From contig CAIRGA010000062.1 of NCBI GenBank assembly GCA_903877935.1, positions 1-36,662 on the forward strand: a stretch of DNA of 36,662 nt, read 5' to 3'. Shown piece by piece: positions 24,273 to 32,753 of the stretch. The position numbers and the translations under genes are program-made. The notes beneath the pieces are model-generated. The model did not search any database, was not told the DNA's origin, and saw only the letters and a list, made by a program, of their open reading frames with translations. The first letter of the stretch is position 1. Every line of letters begins with the position of its first letter. The DNA is from an uncultured Hyphomicrobiales bacterium. GTDB taxonomy: Bacteria > Pseudomonadota > Alphaproteobacteria > Rhizobiales > Beijerinckiaceae.

Positions 24273-25261
24273 TGACGCCTGCGTCCCGCCCGACGATCAC
24301 CACCCTCGTTCTTCGATGGCGGCGATTGGAGCGCTCCAAGCAATTGAATTACCTTGTCTTCTTCAGGCCTTGCACCCTGTGCGTGAGCCGTTACAGCCGC
24401 CCGAATGGCCGCCAGATGATTGAATCCCGTTCCGCAGCATCCGCCAACGATCCGTACACCCGAATCCACCGCAAGACAGGCGTAATCGGACATTAATTCC
24501 GGCGTACCTGAATAATGAATGTGCTCGCCTACAAAATGAGGAATTCCGGCATTTGCCTTCGCAATAATCGGAATTCCAGCCTCTTTTGCCGTCATTCCGA
24601 GAACGCTCATCACCAAATCGGACGCCCCAACGCCGCAATTCGCTCCAATCGCCAATGGCTTCGGGTCAAGTGTCTGAGCAAATTCAACCAGCCCCTCAGG
24701 CGTGATACCCATCATCGTCCGTCCCGCGGTGTCGAAACTGGCCGTGAAGGTATAGGGCAGGCCTACCTTGATTGCAGCATGGGCAGCGGCACGGATTTCT
24801 TCGATCGACGACATTGTCTCAATCCAGGCGACATCGGCTCCACCAGCCTTAAGTCCCTGCATTTGGTCAATAAATACCTCAACAGCCTCTTCTTCCGTCA
24901 AGGGTCCCAGCGGAGCAAACAGGTCACCCGTTGGCCCAACCGAACCAGCCACAACGACCGGCCTACCTGCTTTGGCAGCAACCGTCTTGGCTAGTCCTGC
25001 GGCAAGCTTATTGATCTCTTGTGCGCGATCTTGAAGGCCATGCAGCATCAAACGCCGCGAATTGCCGCCAAACGTGTTGGTTAGAATGATATCCGCGCCG
25101 GAATCGATAAATCCCTGATGCAGCGCCATTACCCGGTCAGGGTGTTCTAAATTCCAAACCTCAGGCGCTTCGCCCGCCACAAGGCCCATTTCGAACAGGT
25201 TTGTACCTGTTGCCCCATCAGCGATAAGGACTTTGCCCGATGACAGAAGAGAAGCCAGCAT
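24269..25261 (-). CDS. Betaine-homocysteine S-methyltransferase-like protein
   Basis: A 330-residue zinc methyltransferase of the homocysteine S-methyltransferase family, BHMT type. DGATGTNLFEMGL (15-27) and GSVGPTGDL (106-114) mark the barrel. The three zinc cysteines are Cys209 (IGANCGVGASD) and Cys275-Cys276 (VGGCCGTG). It would methylate homocysteine to methionine, using a betaine or a methyl-corrinoid as donor; the neighbouring MttB-like gene makes the latter possible. The C-terminal tail after residue 300 is polar and basic and ends inside the start of the ASKHA gene. The ATG has AAGGG about nine bases upstream. It is the first gene of the - strand set and shares a 196-base divergent promoter region with the gene at 25458. 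Confidence 0.9.
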   Translation of the reverse strand: MLASLLSSGKVLIADGATGTNLFEMGLVAGEAPEVWNLEHPDRVMALHQGFIDSGADIILTNTFGGNSRRLMLHGLQDRAQEINKLAAGLAKTVAAKAGRPVVVAGSVGPTGDLFAPLGPLTEEEAVEVFIDQMQGLKAGGADVAWIETMSSIEEIRAAAHAAIKVGLPYTFTASFDTAGRTMMGITPEGLVEFAQTLDPKPLAIGANCGVGASDLVMSVLGMTAKEAGIPIIAKANAGIPHFVGEHIHYSGTPELMSDYACLAVDSGVRIVGGCCGTGFNHLAAIRAAVTAHAQGARPEEDKVIQLLGALQSPPSKNEGGDRRAGRRRH

Positions 25262-25457
25262 GAAGAATACCCTTTTTTCGAAACGATTGAATTCATTTAT
25301 GCGCTTGGGTAATCCCCGCCAAGAGAAATTACATCTAAAAAATCAAAGATATAGGTCAGAAAAATTAATCCCCGACAATTAATGGCCTCTGCGCGCTAAA
25401 TCTTTGACCTCGGGGAGCGATTTGGCATAGCCTCACGCCTAATGGAATAGGCTTCAA

Positions 25458-26129
25458 ATGGACGTCAAAGCGATGAAAACGATCGATCTTGTTTCAGATC
25501 AGGGCAATAGCCCGGATCTAGCTGATGCGGTTAGACGCGCAAGAATCGAGCGCGCAGAGAAGACAGGTATCGCTAACGATTTGATCGCGGCTGAATGTAG
25601 CCGTCTCGAAATTTTGCACAACCATCTAAAGCCGATCTTACAACAACTTCCACGCGACGCAGATTTGTTCAATCACGGACTAGTGGGCGGGGAACGGCCG
25701 AGACTCTATATCGATATGATTTCATTTATCGAAATGAGCCGCGATCGTCGTACTTATCGGTTTTTGATGGACACCCCCTCGGGTCGGCAATTGCTCGGCG
25801 AAAGTGACGATGCCGCCATCATGGCAAATGCCGTTACGAACTACCTTGGAAAACGCCTCGTCGAACGGGAAGCCGCTCTGTCCAATGCACTATCGTTTGA
25901 ACCCGTTGAGCGAAAAGATGAACAGTCTCCGCTTGAACTCGAACATGCGTCAACGGTTACATCCATTCCGGTTATCACCGAAGCGAGCGAACGAAGTGGC
26001 GTAAATTACTTTCTAATTTTCATCATCGGTTTGGCTGCGGGAATTGCGTCAGTTTATGTCGGAACCAATTGGGATGGCGTATTTTTACCCGAAATCGCCA
26101 AAATTTTTAGTTTATTTAGCGCTCGATGA
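25458..26129 (+). CDS. Hypothetical protein with C-terminal membrane anchor
   Basis: A 223-residue protein I do not recognise. Residues 1-175 are hydrophilic and mostly helical-looking, with many charged residues (RRARIERAEKTG, FIEMSRDRRTYRFLMD). One clear membrane helix lies near residues 183-202 (YFLIFIIGLAAGIASVYVG), followed by a short tail. This predicts a tail-anchored, cytosol-facing protein. Start ATG 25458 has AGG nearby, and ATG 25473 is an alternative. It is divergent from the BHMT gene and convergent with the metallophosphoesterase, with six bases between the stops. Codon use looks like that of its neighbours. Confidence 0.72.
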   Translation: MDVKAMKTIDLVSDQGNSPDLADAVRRARIERAEKTGIANDLIAAECSRLEILHNHLKPILQQLPRDADLFNHGLVGGERPRLYIDMISFIEMSRDRRTYRFLMDTPSGRQLLGESDDAAIMANAVTNYLGKRLVEREAALSNALSFEPVERKDEQSPLELEHASTVTSIPVITEASERSGVNYFLIFIIGLAAGIASVYVGTNWDGVFLPEIAKIFSLFSAR

Positions 26130-26135
26130 GCAAAC

Positions 26136-27023
26136 TCAAGCCATAAGCTTCAATGTGCCAATAGGCCCAATTTCTCCCGATTCAAGCAATCCACGCGTGT
26201 GACCTGCAATCGCAATGCCGGTTTCTGTCATGTCAAAATCAAAAATATGATAGCCGGCACGGTGTCCGGGTGTCCCCCTAGCAGCCGAGGCCGATGGCGC
26301 ACCAACAACAGGCACGAGCCCATCTGGGCCTTCAAGATACGCGATCGAGGTTCTGTGATTATGGCCGTGGAGGATGAGTTCCGCACCCGTTTCGGCAATA
26401 ATCGCCTCAAACTCAGCGGCATCCGTCAAAGTCCTGCCGGGCTTCGCACCACCTCGATAGGGGGGATGGTGAATAAGAATAACCCTTGCCAACCCTTGTG
26501 TTTTTAAGAATTTTAGGGCGCTCTTGAGATCATCGCGCTGCCTTTGGCCTAAGCGCCCGGTGGCCAACAAAGGCCATGTCGAAATACCTGACGACAATCC
26601 CACAATGGCCAAGGGACCCATCATTCGGATGTAGGGAAACCCCTCAAACCGGCCGGAATCGGTTGTCATCCAAGGCCCCCAATGTTTTCCAATTTCCGGC
26701 TGAGCCGAAGAAACATAGGAATCATGATTACCGGGAACAACACTAGCAGTAGTCGGGCTGCCAAGCCGGCCCATAAATTCTGCCGCAGGGCCAAATTCAG
26801 ACGGCAACGAAATATTGATCAAATCGCCTGTGCACGCGATATGACTCGGCGCTTGAGCCTGAATATCCGCCACAATTCGACCGAGAAGCGCCATATCATG
26901 CGAGGTTCGCCGCCGTAACGACCAGTTCACAAAGCCCGCAAACCGCTTTCCAATAAGTTCGGATGGGCGGGGATCGGGAATGGGGCCGAGATGGGGATCG
27001 GAAAGGTGAACGAGACGAAACAT
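26136..27023 (-). CDS. Calcineurin-like metallophosphoesterase
   Basis: A 295-residue phosphoesterase with the complete two-metal motif set: SDPH (Asp9, His11), GDLIN (66-70), GNHD (98-101), then ILIHHPPY and LHGHNH. No signal peptide is visible, so it is cytosolic. It resembles the CpdA/Icc-type group, which includes cAMP phosphodiesterases, but the substrate cannot be told from sequence. The ATG at 27023 has AGGGA about six bases upstream. It lies 31 bases after the mbfA stop, so it is probably co-transcribed with mbfA and under the same iron control. Confidence 0.93.
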   Translation of the reverse strand: MFRLVHLSDPHLGPIPDPRPSELIGKRFAGFVNWSLRRRTSHDMALLGRIVADIQAQAPSHIACTGDLINISLPSEFGPAAEFMGRLGSPTTASVVPGNHDSYVSSAQPEIGKHWGPWMTTDSGRFEGFPYIRMMGPLAIVGLSSGISTWPLLATGRLGQRQRDDLKSALKFLKTQGLARVILIHHPPYRGGAKPGRTLTDAAEFEAIIAETGAELILHGHNHRTSIAYLEGPDGLVPVVGAPSASAARGTPGHRAGYHIFDFDMTETGIAIAGHTRGLLESGEIGPIGTLKLMA

Positions 27024-27054
27024 CGCGCATCCCTGCCCGCCATCCTTCCTCCCG

Positions 27055-28032
27055 TCAAGCGCTCCCGATCAATATTCCCGCGATGAATACGAGTGCGCCA
27101 CCGGCAACAACCTGAAATGCCGCTTGTAGGAATGGCGTATCCATGAATTTTGCACGGATCCACGCAATAGCCCAAAGCTCGACAAGAACGATGAACGTCG
27201 CAATGGCTGTGGCCAGTAGAAACGCATTAGGAACACTATCCGGCACAAGATAGGGTAACGTGTGTCCAATGCCACCGATTGTCGTCATCAGGCCACATAT
27301 GGCGCCTCTAATCCATGGCGAACCACGGCCCGTCAATGAGCCATCATCGGACAAGGCTTCGGCAAAACCCATCGAAATGCCAGCACCAATGGACGACGCC
27401 ATACCAACAAGAAAGGTAGGCCAGTTGCCATGGGTAGCAAAAGCCGCTGCAAAAACGGGCGCCAGTGTCGAAACAGAGCCATCCATTAACCCCGCAAGAC
27501 CGGGTTGGACGTATTGAAGCACAAACATACGCTTCTTTGTTTCAGCTTCCTCATCGGCAGCAGCGCCCTTGCCTGTCGCTTCCATCAAATCGATGGTTTT
27601 CTTTTCGTGGGTGCGCTCAAGTTCGGCTAATTTGAGAAGAAGACCGCGGATATCGATATCCAACACGCGATCGGCCGATTTTTCATAAAAATTTGCGGCC
27701 TGCATTTCCATGATTTCAGCTTCTTGGCGCATTTTATCGACACCAAGATTTTTAATCATCCAGACGGGGCGACGCTTCAAAAATCCCTTAACATCTTCCC
27801 GCCGAATGGGAGAAAGATGCTCGCCAAACCGGGTTTTATACATTTCATAGAGCATGTCACGATGCCCACGCTCGTCTTGTGCCATCTCGTCAAAGACCGC
27901 GGCGGAATGAGGGTAGACGTCACGCACTTCGTCCGCAAAACTCTGATAAATCCTAGAATCTTCCTCTTCATTGGAGATCGCAAGCGTCAGAATATCGCGT
28001 TCGGTAAGTTCGGACAGAGCAAGCTGGGCCAT
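27055..28032 (-). CDS. mbfA: Membrane-bound ferritin-like iron exporter (erythrin-VIT1)
   Basis: A 325-residue fusion of a ferritin-like domain (about 10-150) and a VIT1/CCC1 membrane transporter domain (about 170-325). Di-iron ligands are readable in NEEEDSR (21-27), DERGH (53-57), QEAEIME (103-109) and ELERTH (137-142). The transporter half carries several hydrophobic helices, including PTFLVGMASSIGAGISMGFAEAL and AFLLATAIATFIVLVELWAIAW. MbfA in Agrobacterium and Bradyrhizobium exports iron and protects against iron and peroxide stress, under Irr repression. The architecture here is the same, and an Irr-like box lies directly upstream. The ATG at 28032 has AGGAG nine bases before it. It leads the metallophosphoesterase gene. 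Confidence 0.93.
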   Translation of the reverse strand: MAQLALSELTERDILTLAISNEEEDSRIYQSFADEVRDVYPHSAAVFDEMAQDERGHRDMLYEMYKTRFGEHLSPIRREDVKGFLKRRPVWMIKNLGVDKMRQEAEIMEMQAANFYEKSADRVLDIDIRGLLLKLAELERTHEKKTIDLMEATGKGAAADEEAETKKRMFVLQYVQPGLAGLMDGSVSTLAPVFAAAFATHGNWPTFLVGMASSIGAGISMGFAEALSDDGSLTGRGSPWIRGAICGLMTTIGGIGHTLPYLVPDSVPNAFLLATAIATFIVLVELWAIAWIRAKFMDTPFLQAAFQVVAGGALVFIAGILIGSA

Positions 28033-28055
28033 GGGATGGCACTCCTAAAGGATTA

Positions 28056-28078
28056 CTGTTTGGAATCCTTCTAAACAG
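28056..28078 (-). promoter_or_regulatory. Irr/ICE-like operator of mbfA
   Basis: A 23-base palindrome: CTGTTTGGAA, spacer TCC, TTCTAAACAG, with ten-base arms and one mismatched pair. Read on the - strand it contains TTTAGAA-GGA-TTCCAAA, close to the alphaproteobacterial iron control element (TTTAGAA and TTCTAAA half-sites) bound by Irr. It lies 23 bases before the mbfA start codon, a position suited to repression. Confidence 0.75.
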
Positions 28079-28283
28079 CAGCGCAATAAATGCAACACCG
28101 AACTGTACAAACGATAAGCTGAACTTATAATTTTGCGGAAAATCGATACCTCCCCGCCAAAAATCGATGGCTTCTCACAATTCAGAGCGTCATTTATCGC
28201 TTGTGGCGAGGATCAAAATGCCCGCACAATAGGGTTTAATAATCGATTAGAATCGAACAAAATTCAGGCAAGGGCCTATTTGG

Positions 28284-29534
28284 ATGAAATATTCAGTTTT
28301 TAGCCTTATCCATCAGGCCATACGCGGCCAGAAAGATTGGACACCGGCTTGGCGGGATCCTGAGCCGAAGGATGAATATGACATCATACTGATCGGCGGC
28401 GGCGGCCACGGGCTCGCAACCGCATACTACCTGGCCAAAGAACATGGGCTAAAAAATATCGCAGTTTTAGAAAAAGGCTATATTGGGGGCGGGTCCGTTG
28501 GCAGAAATACCACCATTGTGCGGTCGAATTATCAAGAACCGGGCAATATTCCCTTTTACGAATTGTCGCTCAAACTCTGGGAAGGCCTTGAGCAAGACTT
28601 AAATTACAACGTGATGATGAGCCAGCGCGGCGTCTTGAACCTGTACCATTCAGATGGCCAACGCGACGAATATGCGCGTCGCGGCAATGCGATGGCGATG
28701 CATGGCGTCGACGGTGAATTATTAAACCGCGATCAAGTCCGCGAAATGGTACCATTCCTCGATTTTGAAAATGGCCGCTTTCCGATCCAAGGCGGACTTT
28801 TACAGCGCCGTGGTGGAACTGCCCGTCATGATGCCGTGGCTTGGGGATTTGCACGCGGCGCCGACTCCCGTGGCGTTGATATTCTTCAAAATACCGAAGC
28901 CAAACAAATCCGGGTCGAAAATGGCAAGGTTGTGGGGGTTGAAACAAACCGAGGGTTCATCAAAGCCAAAAAAATAGGCATTGTCGCGGCGGGAAATACC
29001 ACCCGTGTTGCGGAAACTGCAGGGCTGCGGCTACCCATCGAATCCTACGTCCTGCAAGCCTTCGTTAGCGAGGCGATTAAACCTTTAATTCCGTGCGTCA
29101 TTACTTTCGGAGCAGGCCATTTTTACATTAGCCAATCCGATAAAGGCGGCTTGGTGTTTGGTGCCTCACTCGACTATTACACCTCCTACGCCGCCCGCGG
29201 CAACCTCCCCGCCGTTGAAGACACGATCGAAGAAGCGATGGCAATTATGCCTGGAATTAGCAGGGTAAGGCTATTGCGCCATTGGGGCGGGATTATGGAT
29301 ATGTCGATGGATGGATCGCCAATTATCGATAAAACTACTATCGAGGGTTTATATTTGAACTGTGGCTGGTGTTACGGCGGGTTTAAAGCAACACCTGGAT
29401 CTGGCTTTTGTTTTGCGCATTTATTGGCAAAAGATGAACTTCATCCCGCCGCAAAAGCATTGCGGTTAAACCGGTTTGAAACAGGCCACGTCATCGATGA
29501 AGCAGGCACGGGCGCCCAGCCTAACCTTCATTAG
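28284..29534 (+). CDS. soxB: Sarcosine oxidase beta subunit
   Basis: A 416-residue beta subunit of heterotetrameric sarcosine oxidase, which oxidises sarcosine to glycine and passes the methyl carbon to tetrahydrofolate. The FAD motif is ILIGGGGHGLATAYYL (35-50), followed by SVGRNTTIVRSNY (71-83) and NYNVMMSQRGVLNL, all typical of SoxB. His182 in RHDAVAWGFA matches the site of covalent FMN attachment. The substrate-binding C-terminal half includes WGGIMDMSMDGSP and CGWCYGGFKATPG. The ATG has AAGGG about ten bases upstream. It is first in the order soxB-soxD-soxA-soxG, with a 251-base leader shared with divergent mbfA. That leader holds three AATCGAT copies (28141, 28162, 28241) of unknown meaning. 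Confidence 0.95.
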   Translation: MKYSVFSLIHQAIRGQKDWTPAWRDPEPKDEYDIILIGGGGHGLATAYYLAKEHGLKNIAVLEKGYIGGGSVGRNTTIVRSNYQEPGNIPFYELSLKLWEGLEQDLNYNVMMSQRGVLNLYHSDGQRDEYARRGNAMAMHGVDGELLNRDQVREMVPFLDFENGRFPIQGGLLQRRGGTARHDAVAWGFARGADSRGVDILQNTEAKQIRVENGKVVGVETNRGFIKAKKIGIVAAGNTTRVAETAGLRLPIESYVLQAFVSEAIKPLIPCVITFGAGHFYISQSDKGGLVFGASLDYYTSYAARGNLPAVEDTIEEAMAIMPGISRVRLLRHWGGIMDMSMDGSPIIDKTTIEGLYLNCGWCYGGFKATPGSGFCFAHLLAKDELHPAAKALRLNRFETGHVIDEAGTGAQPNLH

Positions 29535-29556
29535 TATGCCTTTTTAGGATAAAATT

Positions 29557-29835
29557 ATGAGAATACCATGTCCTTTCTGCGGTGAACGAGATTTGCAAGA
29601 ATACAGTTTTCTAGGGGAAGCTGGATTAAAACGACCCGACCCGGAAGCGTCCGATGCACAGAAGCAATTTCATGACTACGTTCACATTAGAAAAAATACG
29701 GCCGGGACAACGAGTGAGCTTTGGCTCCATACCTATGGTTGCCGGTCGTGGATCGTAGTTCAACGTAATACTCTAACCCACGAAATATTTTCGTCTGAAT
29801 TTGCGTCGGATACTTTGAAAGAACTAACCAAATGA
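29557..29835 (+). CDS. soxD: Sarcosine oxidase delta subunit
   Basis: A 92-residue zinc-binding delta subunit. Cys5 and Cys8 (IPCPFCGERD), His58 and Cys62 (LWLHTYGCRSW) match the four zinc ligands known in the Corynebacterium enzyme, shifted by one. The protein stabilises the heterotetramer and has no catalytic role of its own. It begins 22 bases after soxB, and its TGA overlaps the soxA ATG (ATGA), so the subunits are translationally coupled. Confidence 0.95.
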   Translation: MRIPCPFCGERDLQEYSFLGEAGLKRPDPEASDAQKQFHDYVHIRKNTAGTTSELWLHTYGCRSWIVVQRNTLTHEIFSSEFASDTLKELTK

Positions 29836-32753
29836 GCCAAATCAATCGGCTGGCGGAAGGTGGTCTGATTAACAGATCCAAACGGTTAAAATTTTCTTTT
29901 GACGGCAAAGAATTTGAGGGATTTGAAGGTGATACACTTGCATCAGCATTGATCGCTAATGGTGTGTCTCTTTTTGGTCGCTCGTTCAAATATCACCGAC
30001 CACGCGGCGTATTGACGGCCGGTTCCGAGGAGCCCAATGCGCTCGTTGAACTCCGAAGCGGCAACCGACTCGAACCAAATACACGGGCTACAACGATTGA
30101 GCTCTTTGATGGTTTGGCGGCGAACAGCCAAAACCGTTGGCCATCCCTAGATATCGACGTCTTGTCGATCAATTCCCTGATGGCACCACTTCTAACAGCG
30201 GGATTTTATTATAAAACATTCATGTGGCCCGCGTCGTTTTGGGAAAAAATATATGAACCTGCAATTCGCAGGGCCGCGGGATTAGGCAAGCCTCCTGAAG
30301 GCTTCGATCCGGACCATTATGAGAAATCTTTTGCCCATTGCGACGTACTTGTCATTGGCGCGGGTCCAGCAGGAATTTCGGCGGCGCTAGCTGCAGGTCG
30401 CGCAGGAGCCCAGGTTATACTGTGTGACGAAGGCCCACGGCTCGGTGGGCGGCTGTTATCAGATAAAGAGTATATCAATGACAAGCCAGCCCTCGATTGG
30501 GTTAGGGACAGCACTTTAGAGCTAGAAAATCTGGCCAATATTCGAATTTTGCGTCGTACGACAGTATTCGGAATTTATGATCATGGGGTCTATGGTGCAA
30601 TAGAACGCGTAAGCGATCATATGGCCATTCCCCGCGAATTTAGCCCTCGACAGCGCAGCTATCGTATCATAACGAAGCGCGCTATCCTGTGTAGCGGCGC
30701 CATAGAGCGGACAATGGTGTTTGGCGACAATGACCGCCCAGGAATCATGCTTGGATCGGCAGTTAGAACCTACGTTAACCAATATGCCGCCATACCCGGC
30801 AAACGCGGCGTCGTGGTTACAAGCTCGAATGATGGTCTTAGCACAGTTGAAACGTTGAAAAAAAATGGAGTACAGGTCGATGCCATTGTAGACACAAGAA
30901 ATGGCGATATGATCCAACATGCGCTCGGCGGAAAGCGGGTGCAAGCGGTTCAAATTATCGATAAAAATGGGAAAACACGGGAAGTTGAGTGCGATCTTGT
31001 TTCAATTTCAAATGGTTGGAACCCTTCCTTGCATCTGACCTGCCACCTGGGTAGCCGACCAGTCTGGGATGAAAACAAAAATGCGTTCCTTCCTGGAAAA
31101 CTCCCGTCAGGCCTAGCGGTTGCGGGTGCGGCGCAAGGTCGATTTAGCCTGCAAGAAGCCCTATATGATGGAATTCGTACTGGAAATGAAGCAGCAGAGC
31201 TAGCAGGATTTGATCCAAAACAGTTTGAAACTCCTTCTGCGGAACCCGAAATTTTCGATCATCGACCGATTTGGCGAATTAAGGCGAGCAAAGGAAAACG
31301 ATTCGTGGACTTTCAGCACGACGTAACCGACCTTGATATTGAATTAGCTAACAGAGAAGGCTTCAAGTCCGTAGAACATATGAAGCGTTACACAACGCTA
31401 GGCATGGCCACAGATCAAGGAAAAACCGCTAATGTCGCGGGGCTCGCAATTCTTGGTGAAGTCTCAAACAGGACGATTTCAGAAGTAGGAACTACTATAT
31501 TCCGTCCTCCATATACTCCTGTCACGCTAGGCGCCCTCGCAGGACATCACAAACATCATGAATTTCGGCCAACAAGGCTAACCCCATCTCATAAATGGGC
31601 TAGTGAGCGTGGTGCCGTTTTCGTTGAGACCGGGCTTTGGATGCGAGCACAATATTTTCCTAAATATTCGGGAGAAAACTGGCTCGATGCGATGATTAGA
31701 GAAGTAAAAGGCACACGCGAAGCTGCTGGAGTATGTGATGTCTCAACATTAGGAAAAATAGATATACAGGGCGAAGATGCGGCAGTTTTTCTTGATCGGA
31801 TATATACTGGCACCTTTTCGACGTTACCGATAGGACGCGTGCGCTACGGTCTAATGCTCCGCGAAGACGGCTTCGTCTTCGATGATGGCACGACAGCTCG
31901 TCTTGGCGAAAAGCATTTCCTCATGACAACGACGACGGCAGGTGCAGCTAAGGTAATGGCCCATCTCGAATTTTGTCATCAAGTATTATGGCCAGAATTA
32001 AATATCGCATTTACGTCAGTAACGGAACAATGGGCACAATATTCAATTGCTGGGCCGAATGCGCGAGCCGTTCTCGAAACGCTAATTGATCCCAATATAG
32101 ACATCTCAAACGACAGTTTTTCATATATGGCATGCAAATCTATAACGATTTGCGGAAATATCCCGGCCCGTCTATTTCGGATTTCGTTTTCTGGCGAGTT
32201 AGCCTATGAAATTGGCGTCCCAAATCGCTATGGAGACGCACTAATCCGCGCCCTTATGGACGTTGGTAAAAAATATGGCTTAATTCCTTATGGACTAGAA
32301 GCCCTAACTACGATGCGTATCGAAAAGGGACATGTCGCCGGCGGAGAACTGAATGGGCAAACAACTCCTCGCGATTTGGGTTTAAATAAGATGGTCTCTC
32401 AAAAGAAGGACTGTATTGGCAAGCATTTGTCGGAACGCCCCGCTTTGCTAGAGAAAAATAGGCCAATTTTAGTTGGACTAAAATCAATAAGTGGAAAATC
32501 AAACCTTTCTGCCGGGGCACATTTTCTTGATATTGGCTCTAACCCCTCACTCGATAATGATTTAGGCCATATGACATCAACGACATATTCACCAACATTG
32601 AATTGTTGGATAGGCCTAGGGCTACTAAAAAATGGTAGAGAACGTTTAGGTGGGACAATACGAGCCGTCGATTTTATGCGAAAAACGGATGTATTAGTTG
32701 AGATTTGCGATCCGATATTTGTGGATATAAATGGAGAGCGTTTACGTGGCTAA
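29832..32753 (+). CDS. soxA: Sarcosine oxidase alpha subunit
   Basis: A 973-residue alpha subunit, full length for the family. Residues 18-75 form the ferredoxin-like N-terminal fold (FDGKEFEGFEGDTLASALIANG) without cluster cysteines, as usual in SoxA. The NAD+-binding domain starts at LVIGAGPAGISAAL (173-186). The C-terminal third (about 590-970) is a GcvT-type folate-binding domain, with GVCDVSTLGKIDIQG, YSIAGPNARAVL and GLEALTTMRIEKGH. Electrons from sarcosine at SoxB FAD pass to FMN at the SoxA-SoxB interface, while the one-carbon unit is taken up by folate here. The start overlaps soxD and the end overlaps soxG. The DNA becomes visibly AT-richer in its 3' half. Confidence 0.95.
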   Translation: MSQINRLAEGGLINRSKRLKFSFDGKEFEGFEGDTLASALIANGVSLFGRSFKYHRPRGVLTAGSEEPNALVELRSGNRLEPNTRATTIELFDGLAANSQNRWPSLDIDVLSINSLMAPLLTAGFYYKTFMWPASFWEKIYEPAIRRAAGLGKPPEGFDPDHYEKSFAHCDVLVIGAGPAGISAALAAGRAGAQVILCDEGPRLGGRLLSDKEYINDKPALDWVRDSTLELENLANIRILRRTTVFGIYDHGVYGAIERVSDHMAIPREFSPRQRSYRIITKRAILCSGAIERTMVFGDNDRPGIMLGSAVRTYVNQYAAIPGKRGVVVTSSNDGLSTVETLKKNGVQVDAIVDTRNGDMIQHALGGKRVQAVQIIDKNGKTREVECDLVSISNGWNPSLHLTCHLGSRPVWDENKNAFLPGKLPSGLAVAGAAQGRFSLQEALYDGIRTGNEAAELAGFDPKQFETPSAEPEIFDHRPIWRIKASKGKRFVDFQHDVTDLDIELANREGFKSVEHMKRYTTLGMATDQGKTANVAGLAILGEVSNRTISEVGTTIFRPPYTPVTLGALAGHHKHHEFRPTRLTPSHKWASERGAVFVETGLWMRAQYFPKYSGENWLDAMIREVKGTREAAGVCDVSTLGKIDIQGEDAAVFLDRIYTGTFSTLPIGRVRYGLMLREDGFVFDDGTTARLGEKHFLMTTTTAGAAKVMAHLEFCHQVLWPELNIAFTSVTEQWAQYSIAGPNARAVLETLIDPNIDISNDSFSYMACKSITICGNIPARLFRISFSGELAYEIGVPNRYGDALIRALMDVGKKYGLIPYGLEALTTMRIEKGHVAGGELNGQTTPRDLGLNKMVSQKKDCIGKHLSERPALLEKNRPILVGLKSISGKSNLSAGAHFLDIGSNPSLDNDLGHMTSTTYSPTLNCWIGLGLLKNGRERLGGTIRAVDFMRKTDVLVEICDPIFVDINGERLRG

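Noticed and set aside
28141-28256. Repeated AATCGAT motifs in the soxB leader as a regulatory array
   Set aside because: The copies are short, irregularly spaced (21 and 79 bases) and expected by chance in AT-rich DNA, so no feature is claimed.
29832-30060. Ferredoxin-type [2Fe-2S] cluster at the SoxA N-terminus
   Set aside because: The fold is similar but no cluster cysteines are present, as is normal for SoxA.
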